Origin: Ruminococcaceae bacterium UBA1405
Lineage (GTDB): Bacteria > Bacillota > Clostridia > Oscillospirales > Ruminococcaceae
Length of the DNA stretch: 33,215 nt
NCBI GenBank assembly: GCA_002305685.1
Contig: DBQB01000050.1
Coordinates: forward strand, 1-33,215
Direction: 5' to 3'
Made by a program: the position numbers and the translations under genes. Below the pieces are notes generated by a model. The model had not been told where the DNA came from, ran no database searches, and worked only from the letters and a program-made list of their open reading frames with translations. Each line of letters opens with the position of its first letter. Positions within the stretch are counted from its first letter, which is position 1. Of this stretch, positions 23,002-29,828 are shown in pieces.

Positions 23002-23062
23002 AATTCACCAATTTGAGAAATTTCTTATGCATTATGTACATTTCGCTCAAATTAGGTGAATT
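23002..23062. repeat. Long inverted repeat upstream of the sugar importer
   Basis: A 16-base arm at 23002-23017 pairs fully with 23046-23062 apart from one bulged A, around 28 bases. In the importer transcript it would form a stem-loop in the leader, just before the ribosome-binding site region; as DNA it could bind a dimeric regulator. Confidence 0.7.
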
Positions 23063-23072
23063 ACTATTATCA

Positions 23073-23103
23073 ATTATATCAACTGTTCATAGATTATTCT
23101 CAA
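23073..23103 (-). promoter_or_regulatory. Candidate promoter of the sugar importer operon
   Basis: On the minus strand TTGAGA (23098-23103) and a perfect TATAAT (23073-23078) are spaced 19 bp. The over-long spacer fits a promoter that needs an activator. Confidence 0.5.
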
Positions 23104-23105
23104 TA

Positions 23106-23144
23106 TATATTGCTATTTCTCTAGTATTATAGTTCTATATTGCT
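23106..23144. repeat. Direct repeat TATATTGCT next to the importer promoter
   Basis: The nonamer TATATTGCT occurs at 23106-23114 and 23136-23144, 30 bp apart, immediately upstream of the importer -35. AraC-type activators bind direct repeats in such positions, so these are candidate half-sites. Confidence 0.35.
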
Positions 23145-23232
23145 TGTTTATAGCTAAAATAATAGCAAAATAGAAGGAATGCATAAAATTGTAGAAATAA
23201 AAATCCAATAATATAGTATAAACACACAAAAA

Positions 23233-23253
23233 GTTATTTGTTAAACAAATAAC
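23233..23253. promoter_or_regulatory. Perfect 21-bp palindrome, candidate operator
   Basis: Arms GTTATTTGTT (23233-23242) and AACAAATAAC (23244-23253) pair at all ten positions around one A. The site is 34 bp upstream of the AraC gene -35 and about 130 bp from the importer -35. Confidence 0.55.
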
Positions 23254-23286
23254 ACGCAATAAACTTTTTTGCTCCATAAAAATATC

Positions 23287-23315
23287 TTGATTTTACACAT
23301 CCACTCTGATATAAT
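23287..23315 (+). promoter_or_regulatory. Promoter of the AraC regulator gene
   Basis: TTGATT (23287-23292) and a perfect -10 TATAAT (23310-23315) are spaced 17 bp, with TGA in front of the -10. The start codon is 88 bp downstream. Confidence 0.75.
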
Positions 23316-23402
23316 AATATACCCTATAGAATACCCCTGGTATATTTTGTCTCAACCGGACCGAAAGAAGCAATTTCGGTTGAAAACAATAGAGGTAGAA
23401 AA

Positions 23403-24296
23403 ATGACGGAACATGCGGCGTCTGAAGTTTTATTTCGAGGACAACTAGATTCCCTTTTGGTGGAAAACCTGCTCCGCCGGGAGGAAACGGTAGTTTCCAA
23501 AAAGCATTTTCACAATCATCTGGAAATCTATTACTTGGTCTCCGGAGAACGCTATTTTTATATCCGTGGACGAACCTATCACATTACAGCCGGAGATCTG
23601 GCTGTAATCTCCGGAAATATCGTTCACCAGGCTTCCACCATATCCAGTCCCGTTCATGAACGTATTATTTTAGAGGTATATCCTCCAATGTTGCGGCAGA
23701 TGTTGGAATTGGAACAGGCTTTCACCGACTTATACGGCGTACTACATCCGAAAGGTCTCCAACAACAGGAGGTTCAAGCTTTGATTTACAGTTTGATGGA
23801 TGAGATGAAGCAACAATCCTATGGATATCAGTGGGTAGTGCGCTGCAAACTGATCCAGCTTCTGATCTTTATCCTGCGGGAACTAGGAACACAACATTCT
23901 CCCGTACCGGTTACTTCTGGGCCGCGGGAACAAAAAATGCGGGAGATCGCCCAATACATCTCCCGGCACCCTGATCAGAAAATAACCCTGAATTGGCTTT
24001 CAGAGCAATTCTATGTGAGCAAATATCATCTTTGCCGTACCTTCAAAGATATTACCAGGTTTACCCTTTCTGAGTACATCAATATCAGCCGGATCACCAA
24101 AGCAAAAGAGTTGTTGCTGACCACCAACAGCAGCGTCACTGACATTGCCTCAGAGGTAGGGTACGAAAGCAGTACCCATTTCGGAAAAGTTTTCAAACAA
24201 TATCTAGGGCAATCTCCCCTAAGCTACCGCAATCAGTTCAGCATCAAGATGCCGCCAAAAAAAATAAAGGGTATACAAACACACAAAAACAAATAG
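23403..24296 (+). CDS. AraC family transcriptional regulator
   Basis: A 297-residue regulator. An N-terminal cupin-type sensor domain spans about 30-110 (HFHNHLEIYYLVSGERYFYI, then YHITAGDLAVISGNIVHQA), a fold that binds sugars in relatives. The C-terminal AraC DNA-binding domain (about 185-285) has two helix-turn-helix units, LNWLSEQFYVSKYHLCRTFK and VTDIASEVGYESSTHFGKVF, ending in GQSPLSYRNQ. AGAGGT precedes the ATG. It is divergent from the sugar importer operon, so sugar-dependent activation of that operon is the natural inference. Transcription ends at the hairpin overlapping its stop codon. Confidence 0.94.
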   Translation: MTEHAASEVLFRGQLDSLLVENLLRREETVVSKKHFHNHLEIYYLVSGERYFYIRGRTYHITAGDLAVISGNIVHQASTISSPVHERIILEVYPPMLRQMLELEQAFTDLYGVLHPKGLQQQEVQALIYSLMDEMKQQSYGYQWVVRCKLIQLLIFILRELGTQHSPVPVTSGPREQKMREIAQYISRHPDQKITLNWLSEQFYVSKYHLCRTFKDITRFTLSEYINISRITKAKELLLTTNSSVTDIASEVGYESSTHFGKVFKQYLGQSPLSYRNQFSIKMPPKKIKGIQTHKNK

Positions 24297-24355
24297 ACCG
24301 CTGGATCCTTTGAACTGCGACAGGATGTCCGAGGTTCCGGGGTCTATTTTTCTTT
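24291..24355 (+). terminator. Terminator of the AraC gene
   Basis: AAATAGACC (24291-24299) pairs with GGTCTATTT (24341-24349), followed by a T-rich run. The 5' arm includes the stop codon. The long loop makes the hairpin less compact than others in the window. Confidence 0.65.
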
Positions 24356-24518
24356 CATCCTATAGGCATGCACCGACAAAGCAACCAAGACATCGTTCTG
24401 GCATCCATTCTCATTGTGATTTCCGATTCTCAGTAAACGGATCTCTGCACTGGCTCAATAAATTGTCAAAAACAAGCGCAATACCTATGGGAGCCTGCCG
24501 AAGAACTCCGATTTTCCA

Positions 24519-24547
24519 TAGACTTTGCAAAGGAAAAGCGGTATAAT
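24519..24547 (+). promoter_or_regulatory. Promoter of the M20 peptidase gene
   Basis: TAGACT (24519-24524) and a perfect TATAAT (24542-24547) are spaced 17 bp, 42 bp before the start codon. Confidence 0.65.
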
Positions 24548-24589
24548 AAGTAAAATCATCAACCATGTGACAAAAAGGAGTTGTTCCAT

Positions 24590-25750
24590 ATGTTGTCCAA
24601 TCATCATCTGCTCTCCCCTGCCGTGGAAGCGGAAATTGCTTCCCGCTATGAGGAGACCGTCTCACTGCTCAAAACACTCTGCCAGATCCCCGCTCCCTCC
24701 AACCATGAAGAACTCCGGGCCCAGTGGATTAAAAACTGGCTGGACGCTTTGGGCGCACAGGGGGTCTATATCGATTCGGCTCTGAACGTGGTCTATCCCT
24801 TCCAGTGCGATGGAAGGGACGATATCGTGGTGTTTATGGCCCATACCGACACCGTTTTCCCCGATATGAAACCTATGCCTATGAAAGAGGAGGATGGTAA
24901 GCTTCATTGCCCCGGCGTCGGGGACGATACCGCCAATGTGGCAGTGCTGCTTACCATCGTCAAATATATCCTGGAAAAGAATCTTCACGCCGCCCAGGGC
25001 TTTATGTTTGTGTTCAATTCCGGTGAGGAGGGGCTGGGCAACCTCAAAGGCTGCCGCCAGCTGATGGAGGATTACAAAGGCAGGATATCGGCGCTGATCT
25101 CCCTGGACGGTTCCTATACGGGATATGTTAACAAATCGGTAGGTTCCCACCGGTATCAAGTGGAAGTGCGCACCGAAGGCGGCCATTCCTACGGCGCTTT
25201 TGGCAATCGTAACGCCATTGCGGTGCTCTCCTCCATGATCACCGCTCTGTATTCCGTCAAGGTCCCGGTGGACGGCGACAGCCGGACCACCTACAATGTG
25301 GGAACCATTTCCGGCGGTACCTCGGTGAACACCATCGCCCAAAAGGCTACCATGCTTTATGAATACCGCTCGGATTCCAAGGCCTGCATCGACCAGATGG
25401 AGAAGATGTTCTATTCGGTCATTGAGGCATACCGCAATATGGGAGTAGAGATCGACGTCACCGTCATGGGCAAACGTCCCTGCATGGGCGATCTGGACCC
25501 CCAGGCACAGAAAGCGCTGGAGGATCGATTTGTTCCCATTATGACGGCCTACAACGGCGGCATCACGCCCAAAGCTGGTTCCGGTTCCACCGATTGCAAC
25601 ATTCCTTTCTCCATGGGCGTGCCTTCCATCTGCTTTGGCGGATACCGCGGACGGGGAGCCCATACCCGGGAGGAATATGTGGTGCTGGAAAGCCTGATTC
25701 CCGGACTGAAAATCGTGGGTGCTTCGGTGCTCAGCTACTTTCAACCCTGA
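24590..25750 (+). CDS. M20 family metallopeptidase
   Basis: A 386-residue zinc-dependent amidohydrolase/peptidase of the M20 clan, cytosolic. Zinc ligands and catalytic residues are visible: MAHTDTV with His 85 and Asp 87, GVGDDTAN with Asp 112 or 113, NSGEEGLGN with Glu 146 (base) and Glu 147, SLDGS with Asp 173, and a C-terminal GRGAHTREE histidine. A lid or dimerisation domain lies between about 185 and 290 (TEGGHSYGAFGNRNA). Relatives act as di-, tri- or aminoacyl-peptidases; the substrate is not clear. The ATG at 24590 follows AAGGAG by nine bases; a TTG three codons earlier is too close. Single gene with its own promoter. Confidence 0.93.
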   Translation: MLSNHHLLSPAVEAEIASRYEETVSLLKTLCQIPAPSNHEELRAQWIKNWLDALGAQGVYIDSALNVVYPFQCDGRDDIVVFMAHTDTVFPDMKPMPMKEEDGKLHCPGVGDDTANVAVLLTIVKYILEKNLHAAQGFMFVFNSGEEGLGNLKGCRQLMEDYKGRISALISLDGSYTGYVNKSVGSHRYQVEVRTEGGHSYGAFGNRNAIAVLSSMITALYSVKVPVDGDSRTTYNVGTISGGTSVNTIAQKATMLYEYRSDSKACIDQMEKMFYSVIEAYRNMGVEIDVTVMGKRPCMGDLDPQAQKALEDRFVPIMTAYNGGITPKAGSGSTDCNIPFSMGVPSICFGGYRGRGAHTREEYVVLESLIPGLKIVGASVLSYFQP

Positions 25751-25787
25751 TCCCAACAATACCCGGCAGCCAATATAAACAGCTTTA

Positions 25788-25834
25788 ACAGGACGCTCCT
25801 TCTATCGGTATTTCCAGATAGAAGGGGCGTCTGT
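25788..25834 (+). terminator. Probable terminator hairpin after the M20 peptidase gene
   Basis: Arms 25788-25806 and 25816-25834 form a stem of about 17 bp with a bulge and a mismatch. A T-run is missing, so termination efficiency is uncertain. Confidence 0.5.
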
Positions 25835-25855
25835 TCCGTCGTGGACACAGCGGCG

Positions 25856-25886
25856 GACGTCTATCTCCATCTTCATGATAGACGTC
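25856..25886. other. Second hairpin related in sequence to the preceding one
   Basis: A perfect 10-bp stem, GACGTCTATC (25856-25865) with GATAGACGTC (25877-25886). It shares the GACG...CTATC / GATAG...CGTC arms with the hairpin 22 bases upstream. Confidence 0.5.
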
Positions 25887-25935
25887 GGGAGAAGGAAACG
25901 GTATATTTTCCCCATTCATCCAACCCCAGTTATCC

Positions 25936-25965
25936 TTGACTCACACTCCCGTCGTATGATAGCAT
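25936..25965 (+). promoter_or_regulatory. Promoter of the cation efflux gene
   Basis: TTGACT (25936-25941) and TAGCAT (25960-25965) are spaced 18 bp, 49 bp before the start codon. Confidence 0.5.
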
Positions 25966-26013
25966 GAGAAGAAACATTACCGCTATGATAAACACAAGGA
26001 AGGAATGGGATTT

Positions 26014-27180
26014 ATGATTTCATTTTTATCACGTTTGTTGATTCAAAATCGGGAACAACTGCAAAATCCCACTGTGCGCCGTGCTTACGGGATGCTTTGC
26101 AGCATCACCGGAATTTTTCTCAATGTGCTGCTCTTTGCCGGGAAATATTTTGCTGGTCTGATCAGTGGATCGGTTGCCGTCCAGGCCGATGCTTTCAACA
26201 ACCTCTCTGATGCCGGATCCTCCTTTATCACCATGGTGGGATTTCATTTTTCCGGCATGAAGCCCGACAAAGACCATCCCTTTGGCCATGGAAGAATTGA
26301 ATATATTTCAGGGCTGGCAGTGTCTGTGCTGATTCTGCTGATGGGATATGAACTGGCTCGCTCGTCGCTGGATAAAATCCTGCACCCTTCCTCGGTGGAC
26401 AGCAGCGTTTTGGTGATCTGCATCCTCGTCGCTTCTATTCTGGTGAAAGGTTATATGTATCTTTACAACCGCCGGATCGGAGAAAAAATTGATTCCTCCG
26501 CCATGAAGGCTACCGCCACCGACAGTCTCAGCGATGTGATAACCACCTGCGTCGTTCTTCTCTCCACCCTGGTGGGGCGTTTCACCCAGCTGCAGCTGGA
26601 TGGATGGTGCGGTGCTCTGGTTGCCGTATTTATTCTGCGCGCTGGCTACAATGCCGCCAAAGATACCCTCACTCCCCTTCTGGGAACTGCGCCTGACCCA
26701 GAATATGTCCAGCAGATTCAGCAGACCGTCATGGCGTATCCGGAAGTTTTGGGCATTCACGATCTCATTGTCCACGATTATGGACCCGGCCGCCGGATGA
26801 TTTCCCTGCACGCAGAGGTTCCCAGCAACGGGGATCTGTTGCAGCTGCATGACACCATTGACCGGATCGAGCGGGAGCTAAACCATCAGCTGGGATGCGA
26901 CGCGGTCATCCACATGGATCCCATTGTCACCGACGACGAAACGGTCACGCAACTGCGGCAAATCATTGCCGACCATCTGCGGGAAAAAGACCCCCGCATG
27001 ACCATCCACGATTTTCGTATGGTTCAAGGGCCCACCCATACCAACGTGATCTTTGACGTGGTGGTCCCTAGCGATTATAAAGGCTCCGACAGTGACGCTC
27101 AGAAGATGGTGGAGCAGGTGGTAAAGGACGCAGGGGATAATCTTTTCCCAGTCATCCAGGTGGACAAAGCATATGTATAA
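26014..27180 (+). CDS. Cation diffusion facilitator, probably manganese type
   Basis: A 388-residue CDF transporter that exchanges divalent metal for protons at the membrane. About six helices span residues 28-210, then a cytoplasmic domain. The metal site is Asn 62 and Asp 66 in helix 2 (FNNLSDAGS) and Asp 170 and Asp 174 in helix 5 (ATDSLSDVI). Zinc CDFs usually have HxxxD in helix 5, whereas DxxxD is linked to manganese exporters such as pneumococcal MntE, so manganese export is the better guess. The C-terminal part is longer than usual, with a second ferredoxin-like repeat near 290-388. The ATG at 26014 follows AAGGA by nine bases; the ATG at 26005 abuts it. Confidence 0.92.
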   Translation: MISFLSRLLIQNREQLQNPTVRRAYGMLCSITGIFLNVLLFAGKYFAGLISGSVAVQADAFNNLSDAGSSFITMVGFHFSGMKPDKDHPFGHGRIEYISGLAVSVLILLMGYELARSSLDKILHPSSVDSSVLVICILVASILVKGYMYLYNRRIGEKIDSSAMKATATDSLSDVITTCVVLLSTLVGRFTQLQLDGWCGALVAVFILRAGYNAAKDTLTPLLGTAPDPEYVQQIQQTVMAYPEVLGIHDLIVHDYGPGRRMISLHAEVPSNGDLLQLHDTIDRIERELNHQLGCDAVIHMDPIVTDDETVTQLRQIIADHLREKDPRMTIHDFRMVQGPTHTNVIFDVVVPSDYKGSDSDAQKMVEQVVKDAGDNLFPVIQVDKAYV

Positions 27181-27211
27181 CCCTCTGCCGTAATCCTGTT
27201 TTCCAAAAAGC

Positions 27212-27259
27212 ACAGGCGCCCTTTCAGGAGTTTTTTGCCTGAAAGGGCGCCTGTTTTTT
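27212..27259. terminator. Bidirectional terminator between CDF and GH95 genes
   Basis: A perfect 17-bp stem (27212-27228 with 27238-27254) and a nine-base loop, followed by T6. The upstream A-run serves the minus strand. Confidence 0.92.
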
Positions 27260-27304
27260 CATTGCCTTTGCATCCGTGGAAAAATCAAACTATCGCCGCT
27301 CGAC

Positions 27305-29578
27305 TCAGAACACAAACTTCGCAGATTCTCCTGCCCTCAAAGCAATCTCCCGGGACTGCTGACCGCCCTGCCCTTTCCAGCGCAGCACCCCTCGATAGTC
27401 TGCGCAAGCGGTCAGCGTCACCTTTTCCAGGAATCCATTTTTCCAATAGATATCCCCTGTCACTCCGCCGCGCAGCCCTGCACCCAGCAGAGAACCCTCG
27501 TTCCACTTGGGCGGCAGCGCCGGCAGCAGCAAAATCTCCCCCTGCCCGCTCAAGGGGTCATAACTGCTTTGCAGGATTGCACGAGTGATTCCCGCAGTAC
27601 CTCCAAAATTTCCGTCAATCTGAAAAGGCGGATGGTTGTCAAAAAGATTGGGCAGGGTGGAACGGGTCAGCAGCAGCTCCAGATTCTCCTGTACCTTTTG
27701 GGCATCTGCTAGCTGTGCCCAGAAATTGATGATCCAGGCGCGGCTCCAACCGGTGTGCCCTCCGCCGTGGGAAAGCCGGTATTCCAACGTTTTTCGTGCA
27801 GCTTCCGCCAGCTCCGGCGTGCGCTTTGCGTCTATCTGATGCCCAGGATACAACCCAAACAGGTGGGAGATATGCCGGTGTCCCGGTTCCCGCTCCCGGT
27901 AAGGTTCCAGCCATTCCATGATCCGCCCGTCATCGTCGATCTGTATCTTTGGCAGCCGCTGTAAAGCGCGGGAAAGCTGCTGAGAAAACGCCTCATCCTT
28001 TTGCAACAGCGCTGCGGCACAGATGGTATCGTTAAAAAGTTCATGGAGTATCTGGCTGTCCATGGCACAACCTTCACACAGATGGGCAGGATGTCCGTTT
28101 TGCGGCAGTAAATAGGTGTTTTCCGGAGAGCAGGTGGGGGTAATCACCAGCCGGCCTTTGTCATCCTGTACCAAAACGTCCAAAAAGAACCGGCAGCTTT
28201 CCCGCATCAGGTCATAATATTCCGCCAGAAAATCCCCATCCAGCGTATACAGATAGTGCTCCCAGATATGGGTGCACAGCCAGGCCGCCCCCATCACCCA
28301 ATAGGTTGCCGGGACATAGGTATCCTGGGGCGCCGTATCGCCCCAAAGGTCGGTGTTGTGGTGCGCCACCCAGCCTCCGGCATGATACATCTTCCAGGCC
28401 GTTTGCTGCCCGTGGGGATACATACGCCGCATATGTTCAAACAGCGGCAGATGACATTGGCTCAGCCCACAACTCTCTGCCGGCCAGTAATTCATCTCGG
28501 TATTGATGTTGATGGTATATTTGCTGTCCCAGGAGGGCTTGATCTGATCGCACCAGATGCCCTGTAAATTGGCGGGAAGCGATCCGGGACGGCTGCTGGC
28601 AATGAGTAAATACCGCCCAAACCGATGATACAGTGCAAACAGGCCGTTATCCTCCCCCGTCTTGCCAAAACGTTGGAGCCGCTCCCCGGTGGGAAGCAGT
28701 TCCCCCTGGCCGCTGCCGCTCAGGGTAAGACGATTCTTCTGATCATAGCTGCGGTATTCCCGCAGATGCTCCTCAAACAGTTCCCCATAGTTCTTTCCCC
28801 TGCTTCTATCCAAGGTTCGGCGGCAGGCCGCCAAAGGATCCTGTTCCCGGAAGGAGGTGGCGGCGCTCAGCCGGATCATCGCTTCGGTGGCGTTTTCCAC
28901 CACCAGATACTCCCCCACGCACCGCAGAGAGCCATCGCAGCTTCCCTCGGCCATACAGCAAAACCGGATGCCGTCCGCTCCGCCGGTCTGCCCCTGATAT
29001 CCAATGCGGCAGCCGACTTCCTTCCAAACGGTATCAAAGAAACGATCCCGACCCATCTTCACCGAAAACGCAAGGGCGCCCGGCCGATCGCAGCGCAGCC
29101 GCATCACCAATATCTGATCCGGCTGTGAGATAAATATCTCCCGGACATATGTCACATCCCCCGCCGAGAAGGAAACCTTTACACAGGCGTTGTCCAGCTC
29201 CAGCACTCTGCGGTATCCGGTGATCTCCCCGGAAACTCCGGTTTGGTTTAGATACAAATCGCCCAAGGTCTGATAACAGCGCTGGCTGTGGGGGGTACCG
29301 GTCATGGCATACACAGCAAGCTGCTGAGCTTTTTCGATTTCTCCCTCATGCAGCAGACGGCGGATCTCTCCCAGATTTTCATAACAGTCGGGATTGTTCC
29401 TGTCCAGATATCCGCCGCTCCACAGGCTGTCCTCATTGAGTTGTATCTGCTCCTGGAGGATGCCTCCTTTTGGAGAGCCTCCATACACCATGGCGCCCAA
29501 CCTGCCGTTGCCCAACGGAAGCGCCTCGTTCCAACTGGATGCGGGAGCCGAAAACCAGATGCAGCTGTTACCATCCAT
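27305..29578 (-). CDS. GH95 family glycoside hydrolase (alpha-L-fucosidase type)
   Basis: A 757-residue enzyme of glycoside hydrolase family 95, an inverting family best known for 1,2-alpha-L-fucosidases. The N-terminal beta domain starts with WNEALPLGNGRLGAMVYG. In the alpha/alpha barrel, NINTEMNYWPAE carries the two Asn that help activate water (357 and 359), SPENTY the acid Glu 486, and QIDGNFGGTAGI Asp 655, matching the AfcA catalytic set. A C-terminal beta domain completes a normal length. No signal peptide is present, so it acts on imported oligosaccharides. The ATG at 29578 follows AGGAGG. It is divergent from the GH43 gene. Alpha-galactoside-type specificity also occurs in GH95, so the exact sugar is unproven. 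Confidence 0.93.
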   Translation of the reverse strand: MDGNSCIWFSAPASSWNEALPLGNGRLGAMVYGGSPKGGILQEQIQLNEDSLWSGGYLDRNNPDCYENLGEIRRLLHEGEIEKAQQLAVYAMTGTPHSQRCYQTLGDLYLNQTGVSGEITGYRRVLELDNACVKVSFSAGDVTYVREIFISQPDQILVMRLRCDRPGALAFSVKMGRDRFFDTVWKEVGCRIGYQGQTGGADGIRFCCMAEGSCDGSLRCVGEYLVVENATEAMIRLSAATSFREQDPLAACRRTLDRSRGKNYGELFEEHLREYRSYDQKNRLTLSGSGQGELLPTGERLQRFGKTGEDNGLFALYHRFGRYLLIASSRPGSLPANLQGIWCDQIKPSWDSKYTININTEMNYWPAESCGLSQCHLPLFEHMRRMYPHGQQTAWKMYHAGGWVAHHNTDLWGDTAPQDTYVPATYWVMGAAWLCTHIWEHYLYTLDGDFLAEYYDLMRESCRFFLDVLVQDDKGRLVITPTCSPENTYLLPQNGHPAHLCEGCAMDSQILHELFNDTICAAALLQKDEAFSQQLSRALQRLPKIQIDDDGRIMEWLEPYREREPGHRHISHLFGLYPGHQIDAKRTPELAEAARKTLEYRLSHGGGHTGWSRAWIINFWAQLADAQKVQENLELLLTRSTLPNLFDNHPPFQIDGNFGGTAGITRAILQSSYDPLSGQGEILLLPALPPKWNEGSLLGAGLRGGVTGDIYWKNGFLEKVTLTACADYRGVLRWKGQGGQQSREIALRAGESAKFVF

Positions 29579-29629
29579 CGCCAAATCCTCCTGAAACAAT
29601 TTTGTCTTTCTCTATGGAAACCTAGTTTC

Positions 29630-29658
29630 AGTATACCTAAGCATATCCCAGTTGTCCA
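29630..29658 (-). promoter_or_regulatory. Promoter of the GH95 gene
   Basis: On the minus strand TGGACA (29653-29658) and TATACT (29630-29635) are spaced 17 bp, 52 bp before the start codon. A small inverted repeat (GAAAC-CTA-GTTTC, 29617-29629) lies at the expected start point. Confidence 0.7.
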
Positions 29659-29726
29659 TACAAACGCTGAAATCCCTGATATCCTGCGCTCTTTTTCACC
29701 CCTGGCTTTCCTTTTTTCATCGGCTA

Positions 29727-29735
29727 TGCTATAAT
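29727..29735 (+). promoter_or_regulatory. Extended -10 promoter of the GH43 gene
   Basis: TGC followed by a perfect TATAAT (29730-29735). The -35 region is poor (TTTCCT). It is about 90 bp from the start codon and 70 bp from the divergent GH95 promoter. Confidence 0.55.
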
Positions 29736-29828
29736 ATTCCAAGATTATACAGGGCATACGCCGGCAGCATTTTCCTATTTGCGAAGATCTGAAAACAAAT
29801 CCGAACACAACAGCGCAAGGAGGTCATC

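Larger units (their letters stand above)
22960..23402. other. AT-rich divergent regulatory region of importer and AraC genes
   Basis: About 443 bp, much richer in A and T than its flanks. It contains a long imperfect inverted repeat (23002-23062), a candidate importer promoter (23073-23103), direct repeats (23106-23144), a perfect palindrome (23233-23253), a strong AraC promoter (23287-23315) and a small leader hairpin (about 23360-23380). No coding frame is supported. Confidence 0.75.

Noticed and set aside
24662..25759. A 365-codon open frame on the minus strand opposite the M20 peptidase
   Set aside because: The + strand frame has zinc-binding motifs, a promoter and a ribosome-binding site; the antisense frame is a codon-bias shadow.
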